Assembly (NCBI RefSeq): GCF_044458865.1
Contig: NZ_JBITIH010000001.1
Location: 496,001 to 560,000 of the forward strand
DNA: 64,000 nt
Direction of reading: 5' to 3'
Source: Micromonospora_G sp044458865
Lineage (GTDB): Bacteria > Actinomycetota > Actinomycetes > Mycobacteriales > Micromonosporaceae
Both the position numbers and the translations under genes were made by a program. Position 1 is the stretch's first letter; each line of letters starts with the position of its first letter. This document shows positions 8,587 through 17,459 of the stretch, piece by piece. The notes beneath the pieces were generated by a model that saw only the letters and a program-made list of their open reading frames with translations, did not search any database and was not told where the DNA came from.

Positions 8587-10042
8587 AGCAGCCGATCACC
8601 CAGTAGTTCGGGCCGGTCTGCCTCAGCGCCGAGGTGTAGAAGGTGTTGTAGAGGCCCATCCGCTGGTCGGAGCCGTTGGCGTAGGCGTACCCGCCGGACT
8701 GGTAGGCACGACCGGCCTGGACGTGCGCGTAGTTGGTCGCGGTGACGCAGACCGGGGGCGTACCACCACCGGCGGTGGTGGCGGAGACGGTGGCGGAGCG
8801 GGCGCTCTCCACGCCGGCCGAGCTCACCGCGCTGACCGCGTACGCGTAGCTGGTCGCGGCGGTGAGGCCGGAGTCGGTGTAGCCGGTGGCGGCGACCGCC
8901 GTCGACGTGACCCGGGTGCCGTTGCGGTAGACGTGGTAGCCGCTGGCCCCGCTCGCCGCACCCCAGCTCAGCGAGACGGAGTTGGCGGTGGTGCCGGTGA
9001 CGGCAAGGCCGGTCGGGGTCGCCGGAGCACCCGGCTCACCCGGGTTGCCCGGTCCGCTGGAGCCGCCGTCGAGGCCGAAGAAGAGCGCGTCGCGGTACGC
9101 CGAACAGATCGTGTCCAGGAAGTACGCGGCGGCGGTGCCGCACTGGTCCGCGCCGGTGCCCGGGTCGACCGGGGTGCCGTGGCCCATGTTGGCGACCTGG
9201 TAGAGCCGGACGGCGTCGTTGCCGTACACCTCCAGGGTGGTGCCGGCGGGCAGCGAGGAGGTGCTGGTCGGGGTCTGCGACACGCCGGCCACGTTGGTGA
9301 ACTGGTCCCGCAGTTCGGTGCCGTTGGCGGGCACCACGACGGCGTCCGAGCGACCGTGCCAGATCGACACCCGGGGGCGCGGACCGGTGTAACCGGAGTA
9401 GCCGGCGCGGACCAGGTCACCCCACTGCTGCGGGGTCTTGCTCACCGAGGAGTACATGCAGGTGTAGGCGTTGACCTGCGAGGTGGCGCAGCGGTAGGGC
9501 AGTCCGGCGGCGATGGAGCCGGCGGCGAAGACGTCGGGGTATGTGGCGAGCATGGCCGCGCTCATCGCCCCACCGGCGGAGAGCCCGGTGACGAAGACCC
9601 GGTCGGCGTCGGTGCCGTAGTTGGCGACCGAATAGTCGATCATCTGCTTGATCGAGGCCGGCTCACCCTGGCCCCGGCTGGTGTCGCCGGTCAGGAACCA
9701 GTTGAAACAGGCGTTGGCGGCGTTGGCGGCGCTGGTCTGGGGGAAGACGACCGTGAACTTCCACTGGTCGGCGAACTTCTTCCAGCCGGAGTTGGTGTAG
9801 TACGCGTTCGCGTCCTGGGTGCAGCCGTGCAACGCGACCACCAGGGGCGCGTTCGACGGCAGGTTGTCCGGGCGGTAGGCGTACATGCTGAGGTTGCCGG
9901 GGTTGCTGCCGAAGCCGGTGACCTGGGTGAGGCTGGCGGCCTGGGCGGGAGCGGCACCGGTGAGGACCGCCGCGGCGATGAGCACGGGTACGGCGGCGGC
10001 GCGGACGATCCGGGCGAGTAGTGCGGGTGGGCGGCGGCGCAC
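8585..10042 (-). CDS. secreted PHB-depolymerase-family esterase with FN3 domain
   Basis: A 485-residue exported enzyme of the extracellular short-chain polyhydroxyalkanoate depolymerase/feruloyl-esterase family. A signal peptide (RIVRAAAVPVLIAAAVLTG, ending APAQA) precedes an alpha/beta-hydrolase domain with the nucleophile elbow GLSAGG, Asp in WHGRSDAVV and His in NMGHGTPVD. A Gly/Pro linker leads to one fibronectin III domain (about 345-425) and a C-terminal cysteine-bounded module (NYAHVQAGRAY...NYWVIGC) that I know from other actinomycete secreted hydrolases. I chose GTG at 10042 because AGGAG lies eight bases upstream. The true polymer substrate is unknown. Confidence 0.88.
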   Translation of the reverse strand: MRRRPPALLARIVRAAAVPVLIAAAVLTGAAPAQAASLTQVTGFGSNPGNLSMYAYRPDNLPSNAPLVVALHGCTQDANAYYTNSGWKKFADQWKFTVVFPQTSAANAANACFNWFLTGDTSRGQGEPASIKQMIDYSVANYGTDADRVFVTGLSAGGAMSAAMLATYPDVFAAGSIAAGLPYRCATSQVNAYTCMYSSVSKTPQQWGDLVRAGYSGYTGPRPRVSIWHGRSDAVVVPANGTELRDQFTNVAGVSQTPTSTSSLPAGTTLEVYGNDAVRLYQVANMGHGTPVDPGTGADQCGTAAAYFLDTICSAYRDALFFGLDGGSSGPGNPGEPGAPATPTGLAVTGTTANSVSLSWGAASGASGYHVYRNGTRVTSTAVAATGYTDSGLTAATSYAYAVSAVSSAGVESARSATVSATTAGGGTPPVCVTATNYAHVQAGRAYQSGGYAYANGSDQRMGLYNTFYTSALRQTGPNYWVIGC

Positions 10043-10188
10043 GGGCGTTCTCCTGACGATGAAGGTGTGAACTGGGTCACCCCCGAGTTGCCGCGACGTT
10101 ACGTCCGCATGACAGCACCCTGACATGGTTGACACTCACATATTCACCTATGCCGCCATGTGCCCTCGTCGCGCGCCACCACCCACAT

Positions 10189-10413
<225 letters not shown>

Positions 10414-10415
10414 CC

Positions 10416-10808
10416 TCAGCAGTCGCGGAGGGCTGGGGACTGGTTGCGGATCTGGGCGAGCGGGGAGATGAACCGCTGGTAGGTCTCGCCACCGACCGCA
10501 CCGAGCTTGAACGCCGCCACCCGGTGGCAGTTCTGGAAGGCCAGTTTCACTCCGAAGTGGCGCTCCAGCCCGCCCCGGATGGCGTCACTGGCGAGCGCAC
10601 GCAGCAACTGCCCGCGCTCGGCCTCGCTCGGCGGCGGCACCGCGTGGTCGGCGAACTCGTCGGCGGTCTCCGCCGACCGGGCGGCGACGTCGGAGACGAT
10701 CGTCCAGGCGTACGGCAACGAGGTTCGGACACACTCGACGAACTCGGCGTCGTTGACCTGACCGGCCTCGGCCCGCTCCAGCAGCGCGGCGGAAACGTCA
10801 AGGGACAT
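10416..10808 (-). CDS. SCO5389 family protein
   Basis: A 130-residue cytosolic protein of the conserved actinobacterial family typified by Streptomyces SCO5389. The family-typical blocks are all present: FVECVRTSLPYAW, RGQLLRALASDAIRG, FGVKLAFQNCHRVA and the C-terminal NQSPALRDC. The function is unknown; no catalytic motif is visible beyond the invariant NCHR. It lies 62 bases downstream of the ParA/CooC-like ATPase on the same strand with a good GAAGGAGAG ribosome site, so the two are probably one operon. The 3' end abuts the unreliable G/C tract but the coding part is intact. Confidence 0.88.
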   Translation of the reverse strand: MSLDVSAALLERAEAGQVNDAEFVECVRTSLPYAWTIVSDVAARSAETADEFADHAVPPPSEAERGQLLRALASDAIRGGLERHFGVKLAFQNCHRVAAFKLGAVGGETYQRFISPLAQIRNQSPALRDC

Positions 10809-10870
10809 GTTCTCTCCTTCTGGTACGGATGGCTGGTACGGATGGTTACGGGTGCTTCCTGTTCCCGTAC

Positions 10871-11842
10871 TCAGGCGTGATCCGCGAGGTCGACCGCGGT
10901 CGGGCCGAGTACGAATTCCGGGTCGACCTGGTCGGCGAGGTCCTCGCCTACCCGGTCGTTGGCCCAGGCGGTCGCGTTGCGCAGGTGGAACTCGACCGCC
11001 TGCCGGGTGTAGGTGGCCCAGTCCTTGGCGGTGGCGTCGACGGTGGCGCGCATCAGGTCGAGCGCGTTGCGGTTCGCCGGCTCCAGGGCGGTGATCGGTT
11101 GCGGCACGCCCCGCTCGGCGGCCTTGACGTACGACGACCGCCCGATCCAGGTGAGCAGGTCGTCGCCGACGTGTTCGGTGAGGAACTCGACGTCGGACGC
11201 GTCGTCGACCTTGTTGCCGACCACTCGCACGCGTACGCCGTACTCGCGGGCGTGGCCGACGTACTGGCGGTAGACGCCGATGCTGCGCAGGGTCGGCTCG
11301 CAGACCAGGAACGTGGTGTCGAAGCGGGTGAACAGGCCGGAGGCGAAGGAGTCGGCTCCGGCGGTCATGTCGACCACGACGTACTCGTCCGGACCGTCGA
11401 CCAGGTGGTTGAGGAGCAGTTCCACCGCTCCGACCTTGGAGTGGTAGCAGGCGACGCCGAGGTCTTCGGTGGCGAACGGTCCGGTCACCGCGAGCCGGAT
11501 GCCGCCGACCTCGCGTACCAGGCTGTCGTAGAGCGGGTTGGCACCGTCGACCCGGAGTAGCCGGGAGCCTCGCCCGGGTGGGGTGGTCTTCACCATCGCG
11601 GCGGCGGAGGAGATGCGCGGGTTGTCGCCGCGCAGATACTCCTTGATTTCGCCGAGGTGGTCGCCGAGCGCCGGCAGCAGCACCGCCTCGTGCTCGGTCG
11701 CGCCGAGCGCGGCGGCCAGGTGTTGGTTGATGTCCGCGTCGATGGCGAGCAGCGGCGCCGTCGTGCCGGCGAGGTGACGGGCGAAGAGCGCGGCGAGAGT
11801 CGTCTTGCCGCTGCCTCCCTTGCCGACAAAAGAAATCTTCAC
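10871..11842 (-). CDS. ParA/CooC-like P-loop ATPase
   Basis: A 323-residue SIMIBI-class ATPase. It opens with the deviant Walker A KGGSGKTTLAALFARHLA, has an AIDADINQHLAAAL switch like CooC/MinD proteins, and a VVVDMTAGADSF Walker B-like segment near the middle. CooC-type ATPases help insert metal into enzymes, but the client here is unknown. The start is GTG at 11842, placing the P-loop at residue 6; an upstream extension in frame is judged non-coding. A Zur/Fur-like palindrome lies 42 bases upstream and the SCO5389-type gene follows, which suggests a metal-responsive operon (inference). Confidence 0.85.
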   Translation of the reverse strand: MKISFVGKGGSGKTTLAALFARHLAGTTAPLLAIDADINQHLAAALGATEHEAVLLPALGDHLGEIKEYLRGDNPRISSAAAMVKTTPPGRGSRLLRVDGANPLYDSLVREVGGIRLAVTGPFATEDLGVACYHSKVGAVELLLNHLVDGPDEYVVVDMTAGADSFASGLFTRFDTTFLVCEPTLRSIGVYRQYVGHAREYGVRVRVVGNKVDDASDVEFLTEHVGDDLLTWIGRSSYVKAAERGVPQPITALEPANRNALDLMRATVDATAKDWATYTRQAVEFHLRNATAWANDRVGEDLADQVDPEFVLGPTAVDLADHA

Positions 11843-11883
11843 GAGACGGGACCTTTCAGCGCATGACCAAGTTTCAATTGAAT

Positions 11884-11898
11884 TGATAGTCATTTTCA
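11884..11898 (-). promoter_or_regulatory. Zur/Fur-like operator candidate
   Basis: On the minus strand the site reads TGAAAATGACTATCA, which agrees at 13 of 15 positions with TGAAAATGATTTTCA, the Zur box I know from Streptomyces and mycobacteria. It lies in an AT-rich island unusual for this genome, 42-56 bases upstream of the ATPase start. The divergent membrane-protein gene starts 55 bases away, so either could be controlled. Confidence 0.5.
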
Positions 11899-11952
11899 GT
11901 AACGACGTCAAGGCTAGACGGCGCACGGGCGTGTCGGGCGAAAATTGGTAAC

Positions 11953-13815
11953 GTGCGGCCCGTGCCGATCTCCTCGTCCCTGGTAGCCGGGCCGACGCCG
12001 ACGGAATCCGACCCGCCCCGCCGGCCCACCGGGCCCCTCCGCGACCGACTCGGCCGGCGGGCCGACCTGCTCGCCGTCGTCACGGCGGTGGCACTCGCGG
12101 TCTGGGTCACCAGCGGCCTCTGGGCCGACCCCGGAGGCCGGGCCATCACGGTCAACTCCAGCGACCAGGCCCTCTTCGAGTGGCTGCTCGCCTACGGAGC
12201 ACACGCGCTGACCCACGGCGGCGACCCGCTCTTCACCACGCTGCTCAACGTCCCGGACGGGGTCAATCTCGCGGTCAACACCTCGATCACCGTGTACGCG
12301 GTGGTCTTCGCCCCGCTGACGTACCTGATCGGACCGCCGGCGACCTTCCTCGTCGTCCTCACCCTCAACCTGGCCGCCACCGCACTGGCCTGGTACTGGC
12401 TGCTCTCCCGCCACCTGGTGCGACACCGGGCGGCGGCACTGGTCGGGGGCCTCTTCATCGGCTTCGCACCGGGCATGGTCTCGCACGCCAACGCCCACCT
12501 GAACTGGACCGCCGGCTGGCTGGTGCCACTACTGCTCTGGCGGGTGCTCCGGTTACGCGAACCCGGACGCTGGGCGCGCAACGGCGTGATCCTCGGCGTA
12601 CTGGTCGCGGTGACCTTCTCGATCGCCGCCGAGGGGCTCTTCTTCACCGCCCTGGCCTGCGCGGTGTGGCTCGGCACCTGGTCGCTGGACCGGACCCACC
12701 GGAGCGAGGCGCGGGAGGCCCTGCCCACCTTCGTACGCGCACTCACGGTGACCGGAGCGGTGGCGTTCGCCCTGCTGTCGTACCCCCTGTGGTTGCACTT
12801 CCTCGGCCCGCAGCGTTACCACGGCACCGGCTTCGACCCCCGGATCCACGCCGAGGACATCCTCGCCTTCGGCGCCTTCCCGCAGCGCTCCCTGGCCGGT
12901 GTGGCCGGGCTGGACAGCTCGCTCGCGCCGAACCCGACCGAGGAGAACTCGTTCTTCGGACTGCCGCTGCTGATCCTCGCGGTGCTCTGCCTGGTGTTCC
13001 TCTGGCGCGCCGAGCCGGCCCGGCGCGCCACCGTACGCGCCCTCGCGGTCACCGCCGCGGTCTTCGCCGTCCTCTCCTGGGGGCCGCGGATCAAGGTCGA
13101 CGGACACATTGTCGACTTCCCGCTCCCGTACGCGCTCCTGGGCAAACTGCCGGTCTTCGACGCGGCCCTGCCGTCACGGCTCGCCCTGGTGGTGGCACCG
13201 GTGATCGGGCTGCTGCTGGCCTACACCCTGGAACACCTCGCCGACCGGCGGCCCAGCGGCCGGGCCAGGATCGGCTGGACCGTCGGCTTCACCGTCGCCC
13301 TGCTGCCACTGGTGCCGGTGAGCCTGCTCACCGTCGATCGGGAACCGGTGCCCGACTTCATCACCTCCGGCACCTGGCGCGAGTACGTCTCACCCGGCGG
13401 CGTTCTCACCCCGCTGCCGTTGACCCTGGACGTGACGCCCGACGGGCAGCGCTGGCAGGCGTACGCGCTCGCCCACCGGCAGGGCGAGTTCGCCCTCCCG
13501 TCCGGCTTCTTCCTCGGCCCCGGTGGCCCGGACGGGCGGGGCCGGATCGGCCCGGTGCCCCGGGCCACCGACGCGCTGCTGGCGGAGGTCGCCGAGACCG
13601 GTCGACTGCCGGTGATCACCGACGCCGACCGGGCCAGCGCCCGCGCCGACCTGCGCCACTGGCGGGTCGAGGTGGTGGTGCTCGCCGACCGGGTACACGG
13701 CGCCAAGTTCCCCGTACACGTCGACGCGCTCCGCCAGGTCGCCACCGAACTCCTCGGCTCTCCCCAACGCGTGGACGACGTCTGGCTCTGGCGCATCCCG
13801 CCCGCTGTCTCGTGA
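11953..13815 (+). CDS. large polytopic membrane protein, GT-C-like
   Basis: A 620-residue integral membrane protein with about 10-11 hydrophobic helices between residues 35 and 450 and a soluble C-terminal region of about 150 residues. An acidic SSDQALFEWLLAY motif follows the first helix, as in lipid-linked-sugar GT-C transferases (Asp in the first extracytoplasmic loop). It is therefore probably a polyprenyl-phosphate-sugar-dependent glycosyltransferase, but the substrate is unknown. GTG start; a second GTG lies three codons in. It is divergent from the ATPase gene and ends 67 bases before lipB. Confidence 0.8.
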   Translation: MRPVPISSSLVAGPTPTESDPPRRPTGPLRDRLGRRADLLAVVTAVALAVWVTSGLWADPGGRAITVNSSDQALFEWLLAYGAHALTHGGDPLFTTLLNVPDGVNLAVNTSITVYAVVFAPLTYLIGPPATFLVVLTLNLAATALAWYWLLSRHLVRHRAAALVGGLFIGFAPGMVSHANAHLNWTAGWLVPLLLWRVLRLREPGRWARNGVILGVLVAVTFSIAAEGLFFTALACAVWLGTWSLDRTHRSEAREALPTFVRALTVTGAVAFALLSYPLWLHFLGPQRYHGTGFDPRIHAEDILAFGAFPQRSLAGVAGLDSSLAPNPTEENSFFGLPLLILAVLCLVFLWRAEPARRATVRALAVTAAVFAVLSWGPRIKVDGHIVDFPLPYALLGKLPVFDAALPSRLALVVAPVIGLLLAYTLEHLADRRPSGRARIGWTVGFTVALLPLVPVSLLTVDREPVPDFITSGTWREYVSPGGVLTPLPLTLDVTPDGQRWQAYALAHRQGEFALPSGFFLGPGGPDGRGRIGPVPRATDALLAEVAETGRLPVITDADRASARADLRHWRVEVVVLADRVHGAKFPVHVDALRQVATELLGSPQRVDDVWLWRIPPAVS

Positions 13816-13882
13816 GCGCCGCTGACCGTCGGTGAGCATGGTCACCGGGTTCGGTACGCCGCACCGGGACTACTCTGGGGGC

Positions 13883-14527
13883 GTGACCAGCACTATTTCC
13901 GGCCTGAAAACTGTCCGGCTCGGCGAGATCGAGTATCTGGCCGCCTGGGACGAGCAGCGCCGTCTGCACGAGGCGGTGGTCGCCGGCGAGCAGCCGGACA
14001 CCGTGCTGCTCCTGGAGCACCCGAGCGTCTACACCGCGGGCAAGCGCACCGAGCCGGCGGACCGGCCGATCGACGGCACGCCGGTGGTCGACGTGGACCG
14101 GGGCGGCAAGCTGACCTGGCACGGACCGGGGCAGCTCGTCGGCTACCCGATCATCAAGCTGCCGGACCCGGTGGACGTGGTCGCGTACGTCCGGCGCACC
14201 GAGGAGATGCTGATGGAGGTCTGCGCCGAGGTGGGACTCACCACGGTGCAGATCGAGGGGCGCAGCGGGGTCTGGGTGCCGCAGGACGAGCGCGGACCGG
14301 CGCGTAAGGTCGCCGCGCTCGGCATCCGGGTGGCGCGCGGGGTGACCCTGCACGGCTTCTCCATCAACTGCGACTGTGACCTGGCCGCCTTCGATCAGAT
14401 CGTGCCGTGTGGCATCCGCGACGCCGGGGTCACCTCGCTCACCGCCGAACTCGGCCGTCGGGTCACCGTGGCCGACGTGCTGCCGCTGGTCGAGCGTCGG
14501 CTCACCAACCTGCTCGGCTGGATGTAA
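13883..14527 (+). CDS. lipB: lipoyl(octanoyl) transferase
   Basis: A 214-residue enzyme that moves octanoyl from acyl carrier protein to lipoyl-domain lysines, the first step of lipoate assembly. Visible are RGGKLTWHGPGQLVGYP, the conserved Lys in KVAALGIR, HGFSINCDCD, and the catalytic Cys in IVPCGI. I chose GTG at 13883 (VTSTISGLK), which gives the usual N-terminus; an ATG 51 bases upstream is possible. The TAA stop lies inside the 28-bp palindrome. It works with LipA (2 kb downstream) on SucB and GcvH. Confidence 0.94.
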   Translation: MTSTISGLKTVRLGEIEYLAAWDEQRRLHEAVVAGEQPDTVLLLEHPSVYTAGKRTEPADRPIDGTPVVDVDRGGKLTWHGPGQLVGYPIIKLPDPVDVVAYVRRTEEMLMEVCAEVGLTTVQIEGRSGVWVPQDERGPARKVAALGIRVARGVTLHGFSINCDCDLAAFDQIVPCGIRDAGVTSLTAELGRRVTVADVLPLVERRLTNLLGWM

Positions 14528-14579
14528 GGAAGGGGCCCTTATTAACGCTATGCGTTAATAAGGGCCCCTTCCTTACATC
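14521..14579. repeat. AAGGAAGGGGCCC dispersed palindrome, copy 2
   Basis: A perfect 28-bp inverted repeat with a 3-base loop (TAT), containing TAAGGAAGGGGCCCTTATTA and its complement. It includes the lipB stop and lies 3 bases before the aspS2 stop, so it can terminate both convergent genes. It has the same core as the copies at 8463 and 42887. Confidence 0.92.
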
Positions 14580-14582
14580 CAG

Positions 14583-15953
14583 CTACGGGGTGAGGCGGTG
14601 CAGGTCGCGGGGGAATGCCGCGACCTCGCGTACGTTCGCCACGCCGGTCAGACGGGAGACGAACCGTTCCAGCCCGATCGCGAATCCCCCGTGCGGCGGC
14701 ATCCCGTGCTGGAACGCGGCCACGTACGCGGCGACCGGCTCGATCGGCTCGCCCCGAGCGGCTAGCGCGGCCAGGTAGTCACTGTGCCGGTGCAGGCGCT
14801 GCCCGCCGGTGACCAGCTCCACCCCGCGGAAAAGCAGGTCGAACCCGTTCGAGTACGCCGCCCCGACACCGCCCGCAGCCGCCCCGACACCGCCCGCAGC
14901 CGACTCGACGCCGCTCTCGGCGCCCGTCGGGCGGTGCTCGATACTGCCGGGTCGGGCGGGGTGGGTGTAGAACGGGCGCTTCGCCATGGGGTATCCGGTG
15001 ACGAAGAGGAAGTCGGAGCCGTGCTCGGTCCGGGCCCACTCCCCCAGCGCCCGTTCGTGTGCGGGCGCGAGGTCCGGCTCGTCGACCTCGGCCCCGGCAA
15101 TCCGCAGCGCCTCGGTGAAGTGCACCGAGGGAATCTCGGCCGGTACCGACGGCAGCTCCACCCCGAGTGTGGCCAGTGCGCGGCCGGCCCGCTCGGCGAC
15201 CCCGGCGAGCATGCCGGCGAGCACGTCGCGGAGCATCGCCATCACGTCCCGGTGGTCGGCGATGAACCCGAACTCGACGTCGAGTGAGGTGTACTGGGCC
15301 AGGTGTCGGGCGGTGTCGTGCGGCTCGGCGCGGAACACGGGGCCGACCTCGTACACCCGCTCGAAGACGCCGACCATCAGTTGTTTGTAGAACTGGGGCG
15401 ACTGCGCCAGGTAGGCGGGCCGGCCGAAGTAGTCGAGCGCGAAGACGTTCGCCCCGCTCTCGGTGGCGCTGGCGACCACTTTCGGGGTGTGCACCTCGAC
15501 GAAGTCACGGGCGTCGAGAGTGGCCCGGAACCCGGCGACGGCCGCGGCCGAGATGCGCAGCGCGGCCGACCGGGTGGGGTGGCGCAGCGCCACCGACGCG
15601 TGGTCGAGCTGCGTCGGCAGGGTCGCCGCGAGGGCCGGCCGGTAGAGGTCGAACGGGGGCGCGACGGCGGGTTCGCCGAGCACTCGTACGTCGGGCTTCA
15701 CCAGCTCGACCCCGGCGGGTGCCGTCTCGTTCGCGGTCACCTCGCCGGTGACCTCGAGCACGGTCTCCTCGGGCAGTTCGGCCAACCGGGCCCGCAGTTC
15801 CGGGTCGGTGACCACCACCTGGGTGAGCCCGGCGGCGTCGCGCAGAATCAGGAACGCCACCGATTTGAGTAGCCGACGTCGGTGTACCCAGCCGGCGATC
15901 GTCACCGACTGGCCGACAAGGGTGGGGAGGGAGGTGGAAAGGACGCGTCGCAT
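14583..15953 (-). CDS. aspS2: archaeal-type aspartyl-tRNA synthetase (AspS2)
   Basis: A 456-residue class IIb synthetase of the short archaeal/eukaryotic AspRS type, lacking the bacterial GAD insertion. An OB-fold anticodon domain (IAGWVHRRRLLKS) precedes motif 2 (VFRAEPHDTARHL, LDVEFGF) and motif 3 (GGFAIGLERFVSRLTG). Such enzymes often charge both tRNA-Asp and tRNA-Asn; which applies here cannot be told. A Gly/Ala insertion (SAAGGVGAAAGGVG) encoded by a duplicated 21-mer sits before the SNGFDLL segment. A T-box leader precedes the ATG, with a GGAGG site. The genome presumably has a normal bacterial aspS elsewhere (inference). Confidence 0.88.
   Translation of the reverse strand: MRRVLSTSLPTLVGQSVTIAGWVHRRRLLKSVAFLILRDAAGLTQVVVTDPELRARLAELPEETVLEVTGEVTANETAPAGVELVKPDVRVLGEPAVAPPFDLYRPALAATLPTQLDHASVALRHPTRSAALRISAAAVAGFRATLDARDFVEVHTPKVVASATESGANVFALDYFGRPAYLAQSPQFYKQLMVGVFERVYEVGPVFRAEPHDTARHLAQYTSLDVEFGFIADHRDVMAMLRDVLAGMLAGVAERAGRALATLGVELPSVPAEIPSVHFTEALRIAGAEVDEPDLAPAHERALGEWARTEHGSDFLFVTGYPMAKRPFYTHPARPGSIEHRPTGAESGVESAAGGVGAAAGGVGAAYSNGFDLLFRGVELVTGGQRLHRHSDYLAALAARGEPIEPVAAYVAAFQHGMPPHGGFAIGLERFVSRLTGVANVREVAAFPRDLHRLTP
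14860..14901. repeat. 21-bp tandem duplication inside aspS2
   Basis: Two exact tandem copies of a 21-base unit starting GCCCCGACACCGCCCGC. They keep the frame and add a seven-residue Gly/Val/Ala repeat to the synthetase, probably a surface loop. Confidence 0.8.
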
Positions 15954-15962
15954 GTGGTGTTA

Positions 15963-16225
15963 CCTCCTCAGTCAATCGCAACGCGATCCCCAGGGAGGTG
16001 TGGGCGAGCGGGAACCTCGCGGTGCCACCACACCTTCACCGTCAGCGGCGCGAGCCACCGACGGCCTTCGTCGTCGCCCGTGACGGGGGCCAGCCGGCGG
16101 GCTCTACTAAGTGCCGGTACGTGTGCCGGCACCGTTCTTCCCGCAGCTCAGGAGGGTCTTCACGGTTCGGGCGGGGGCCACCTTCACAGCTACCGGTGAC
16201 TCTCTCGAAACCCCACTGGTCGAAC
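15963..16225 (-). ncRNA. T-box riboswitch leader of aspS2
   Basis: Read on the minus strand, the leader holds a Stem-I-like arm with GAGAGAG and a GGTAGCTGTGAAGG apical part, then CCTCCTGAGCTGC. A Stem III hairpin follows (GTGCCGG/CCGGCAC), and the conserved T-box GGTGGCACCGCG at 16018-16029. GGTGTGG before the T-box can pair with CCACACC after it (antiterminator-like). The same 3' strand CACACCTCCC is complementary to the aspS2 ribosome site GAGGAGG. No poly-U terminator is seen, so regulation is probably translational, as in actinobacterial ileS leaders. The specifier codon is uncertain: TCC abuts TGAGC, and GAC lies a few bases upstream. Confidence 0.8.
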
Positions 16226-16389
16226 CGTTACTCGGCTCCGTCGTCGCTGTTGTCGCAGGACCTTAGCAGGCGTCGATACAACCCCGTAACAGGATTCCAA
16301 ACGGCGGGTGAGTGCGATCACAACTTGCCGGTAGTGAGCCCCGTCGCCTCCGGCTCCACCGACCGGTCGCTACGCGTAGGCTCGGATTC

Positions 16390-17421
16390 GTGACCATCGA
16401 GCAATCCGGAACGCCGACTGCCGCGCCGCAGCCGGCCGGCAACGTCGCCACCGCTTCGGGCCCTCGGACCACTGGACCGGCGGCTCCCGACGGGCGTCGT
16501 CTGCTCCGCGTCGAGGCGCGTAACGCAGCCACGCCGATCGAGCGGAAACCGCCGTGGATCAAGGTCAAGGCGAAGATGGGTCCGGAGTACACCCAGCTAC
16601 GCGGCCTGGTCTCCCGCGAGGGGCTGCACACGGTCTGTCAGGAGGCCGGCTGCCCGAACATCTACGAGTGCTGGGAAGACCGCGAGGCGACCTTCCTCAT
16701 CGGTGGTGACCAGTGCACCCGGCGCTGTGACTTCTGCCAGATCGACACCGGCAAGCCGGCCGAGTTCGACGCCGACGAGCCGCGCCGGGTCGGTGAGTCG
16801 GTGGCGGCGATGGGGTTGCGCTACGCGACCGTGACGGGTGTCGCCCGCGACGACCTGCCCGACGGTGGCGCCTGGCTCTACGCCGAGACGGTCCGCCAGA
16901 TCCACGCCTTGCAGCAGGGCTGCGGCGTCGAGCTGCTGATCCCCGACTTCAACGGCGATCCGGAGCAGTTGGCCGAGGTGTTCGGTTCCCGGCCGGAGGT
17001 GCTCGCGCACAACGTCGAGACGGTGCCCCGGATCTTCAAGCGGATCCGGCCCGGGTTCCGCTACGAGCGGTCCCTCGACGTGATCACCCAGGCTCGCGCC
17101 GCCGGGCTGGTGACCAAGTCCAACCTGATCCTCGGCCTGGGTGAGGAGCGCGAGGAGGTTTCGCAGGCACTGCGTGACCTGCACGCCGCCGGCTGCGAGC
17201 TGGTCACCATCACCCAGTACCTGCGGCCCACGCCCCGGCACCACCCGGTCGAGCGTTGGGTCAAGCCGGAGGAGTTCGTCGAGCTGGCCGCCGAGGCGGA
17301 GCAGATCGGTTTCGCCGGGGTGATGAGTGGGCCGTTGGTGCGCTCGTCGTACCGGGCCGGACGCCTCTACCAGCAGGCGCTCGACGCCCGCGAGGGGAAT
17401 GTCGCCGCTCTGACGAGCTGA
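16390..17421 (+). CDS. lipA: lipoyl synthase
   Basis: A 343-residue radical-SAM enzyme that inserts two sulfurs into octanoyl-lysine to form lipoate. The auxiliary cluster ligands (CQEAGCPNIYECW) precede the radical-SAM CTRRCDFCQ; VTGVARDDLPDGG and the C-terminal SGPLVRSSYRAG are typical. I chose GTG at 16390. The N-terminal ~50 residues are an unstructured Thr/Ala/Pro extension before the family core. It is divergent from aspS2; the T-box leader and the lipA promoter share the 436-base gap. Confidence 0.95.
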   Translation: MTIEQSGTPTAAPQPAGNVATASGPRTTGPAAPDGRRLLRVEARNAATPIERKPPWIKVKAKMGPEYTQLRGLVSREGLHTVCQEAGCPNIYECWEDREATFLIGGDQCTRRCDFCQIDTGKPAEFDADEPRRVGESVAAMGLRYATVTGVARDDLPDGGAWLYAETVRQIHALQQGCGVELLIPDFNGDPEQLAEVFGSRPEVLAHNVETVPRIFKRIRPGFRYERSLDVITQARAAGLVTKSNLILGLGEEREEVSQALRDLHAAGCELVTITQYLRPTPRHHPVERWVKPEEFVELAAEAEQIGFAGVMSGPLVRSSYRAGRLYQQALDAREGNVAALTS

Positions 17422-17427
17422 ACTGAC

Positions 17428-17459
17428 GTCGGGATCGCCCCCGAGAGGTGAATCCCGAC
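17428..17459 (+). terminator. weak hairpin after lipA
   Basis: An 8-bp stem (GTCGGGAT/ATCCCGAC) with a 16-base loop starts six bases after the lipA stop. No T-run follows, so its efficiency is doubtful. Confidence 0.4.

Noticed and set aside
12180..13835. A 551-codon plus-strand frame inside the 11.9-kb membrane gene
   Set aside because: Out-of-frame shadow, Arg/Pro-rich; the 620-residue membrane protein has clear helices in the alternative frame.
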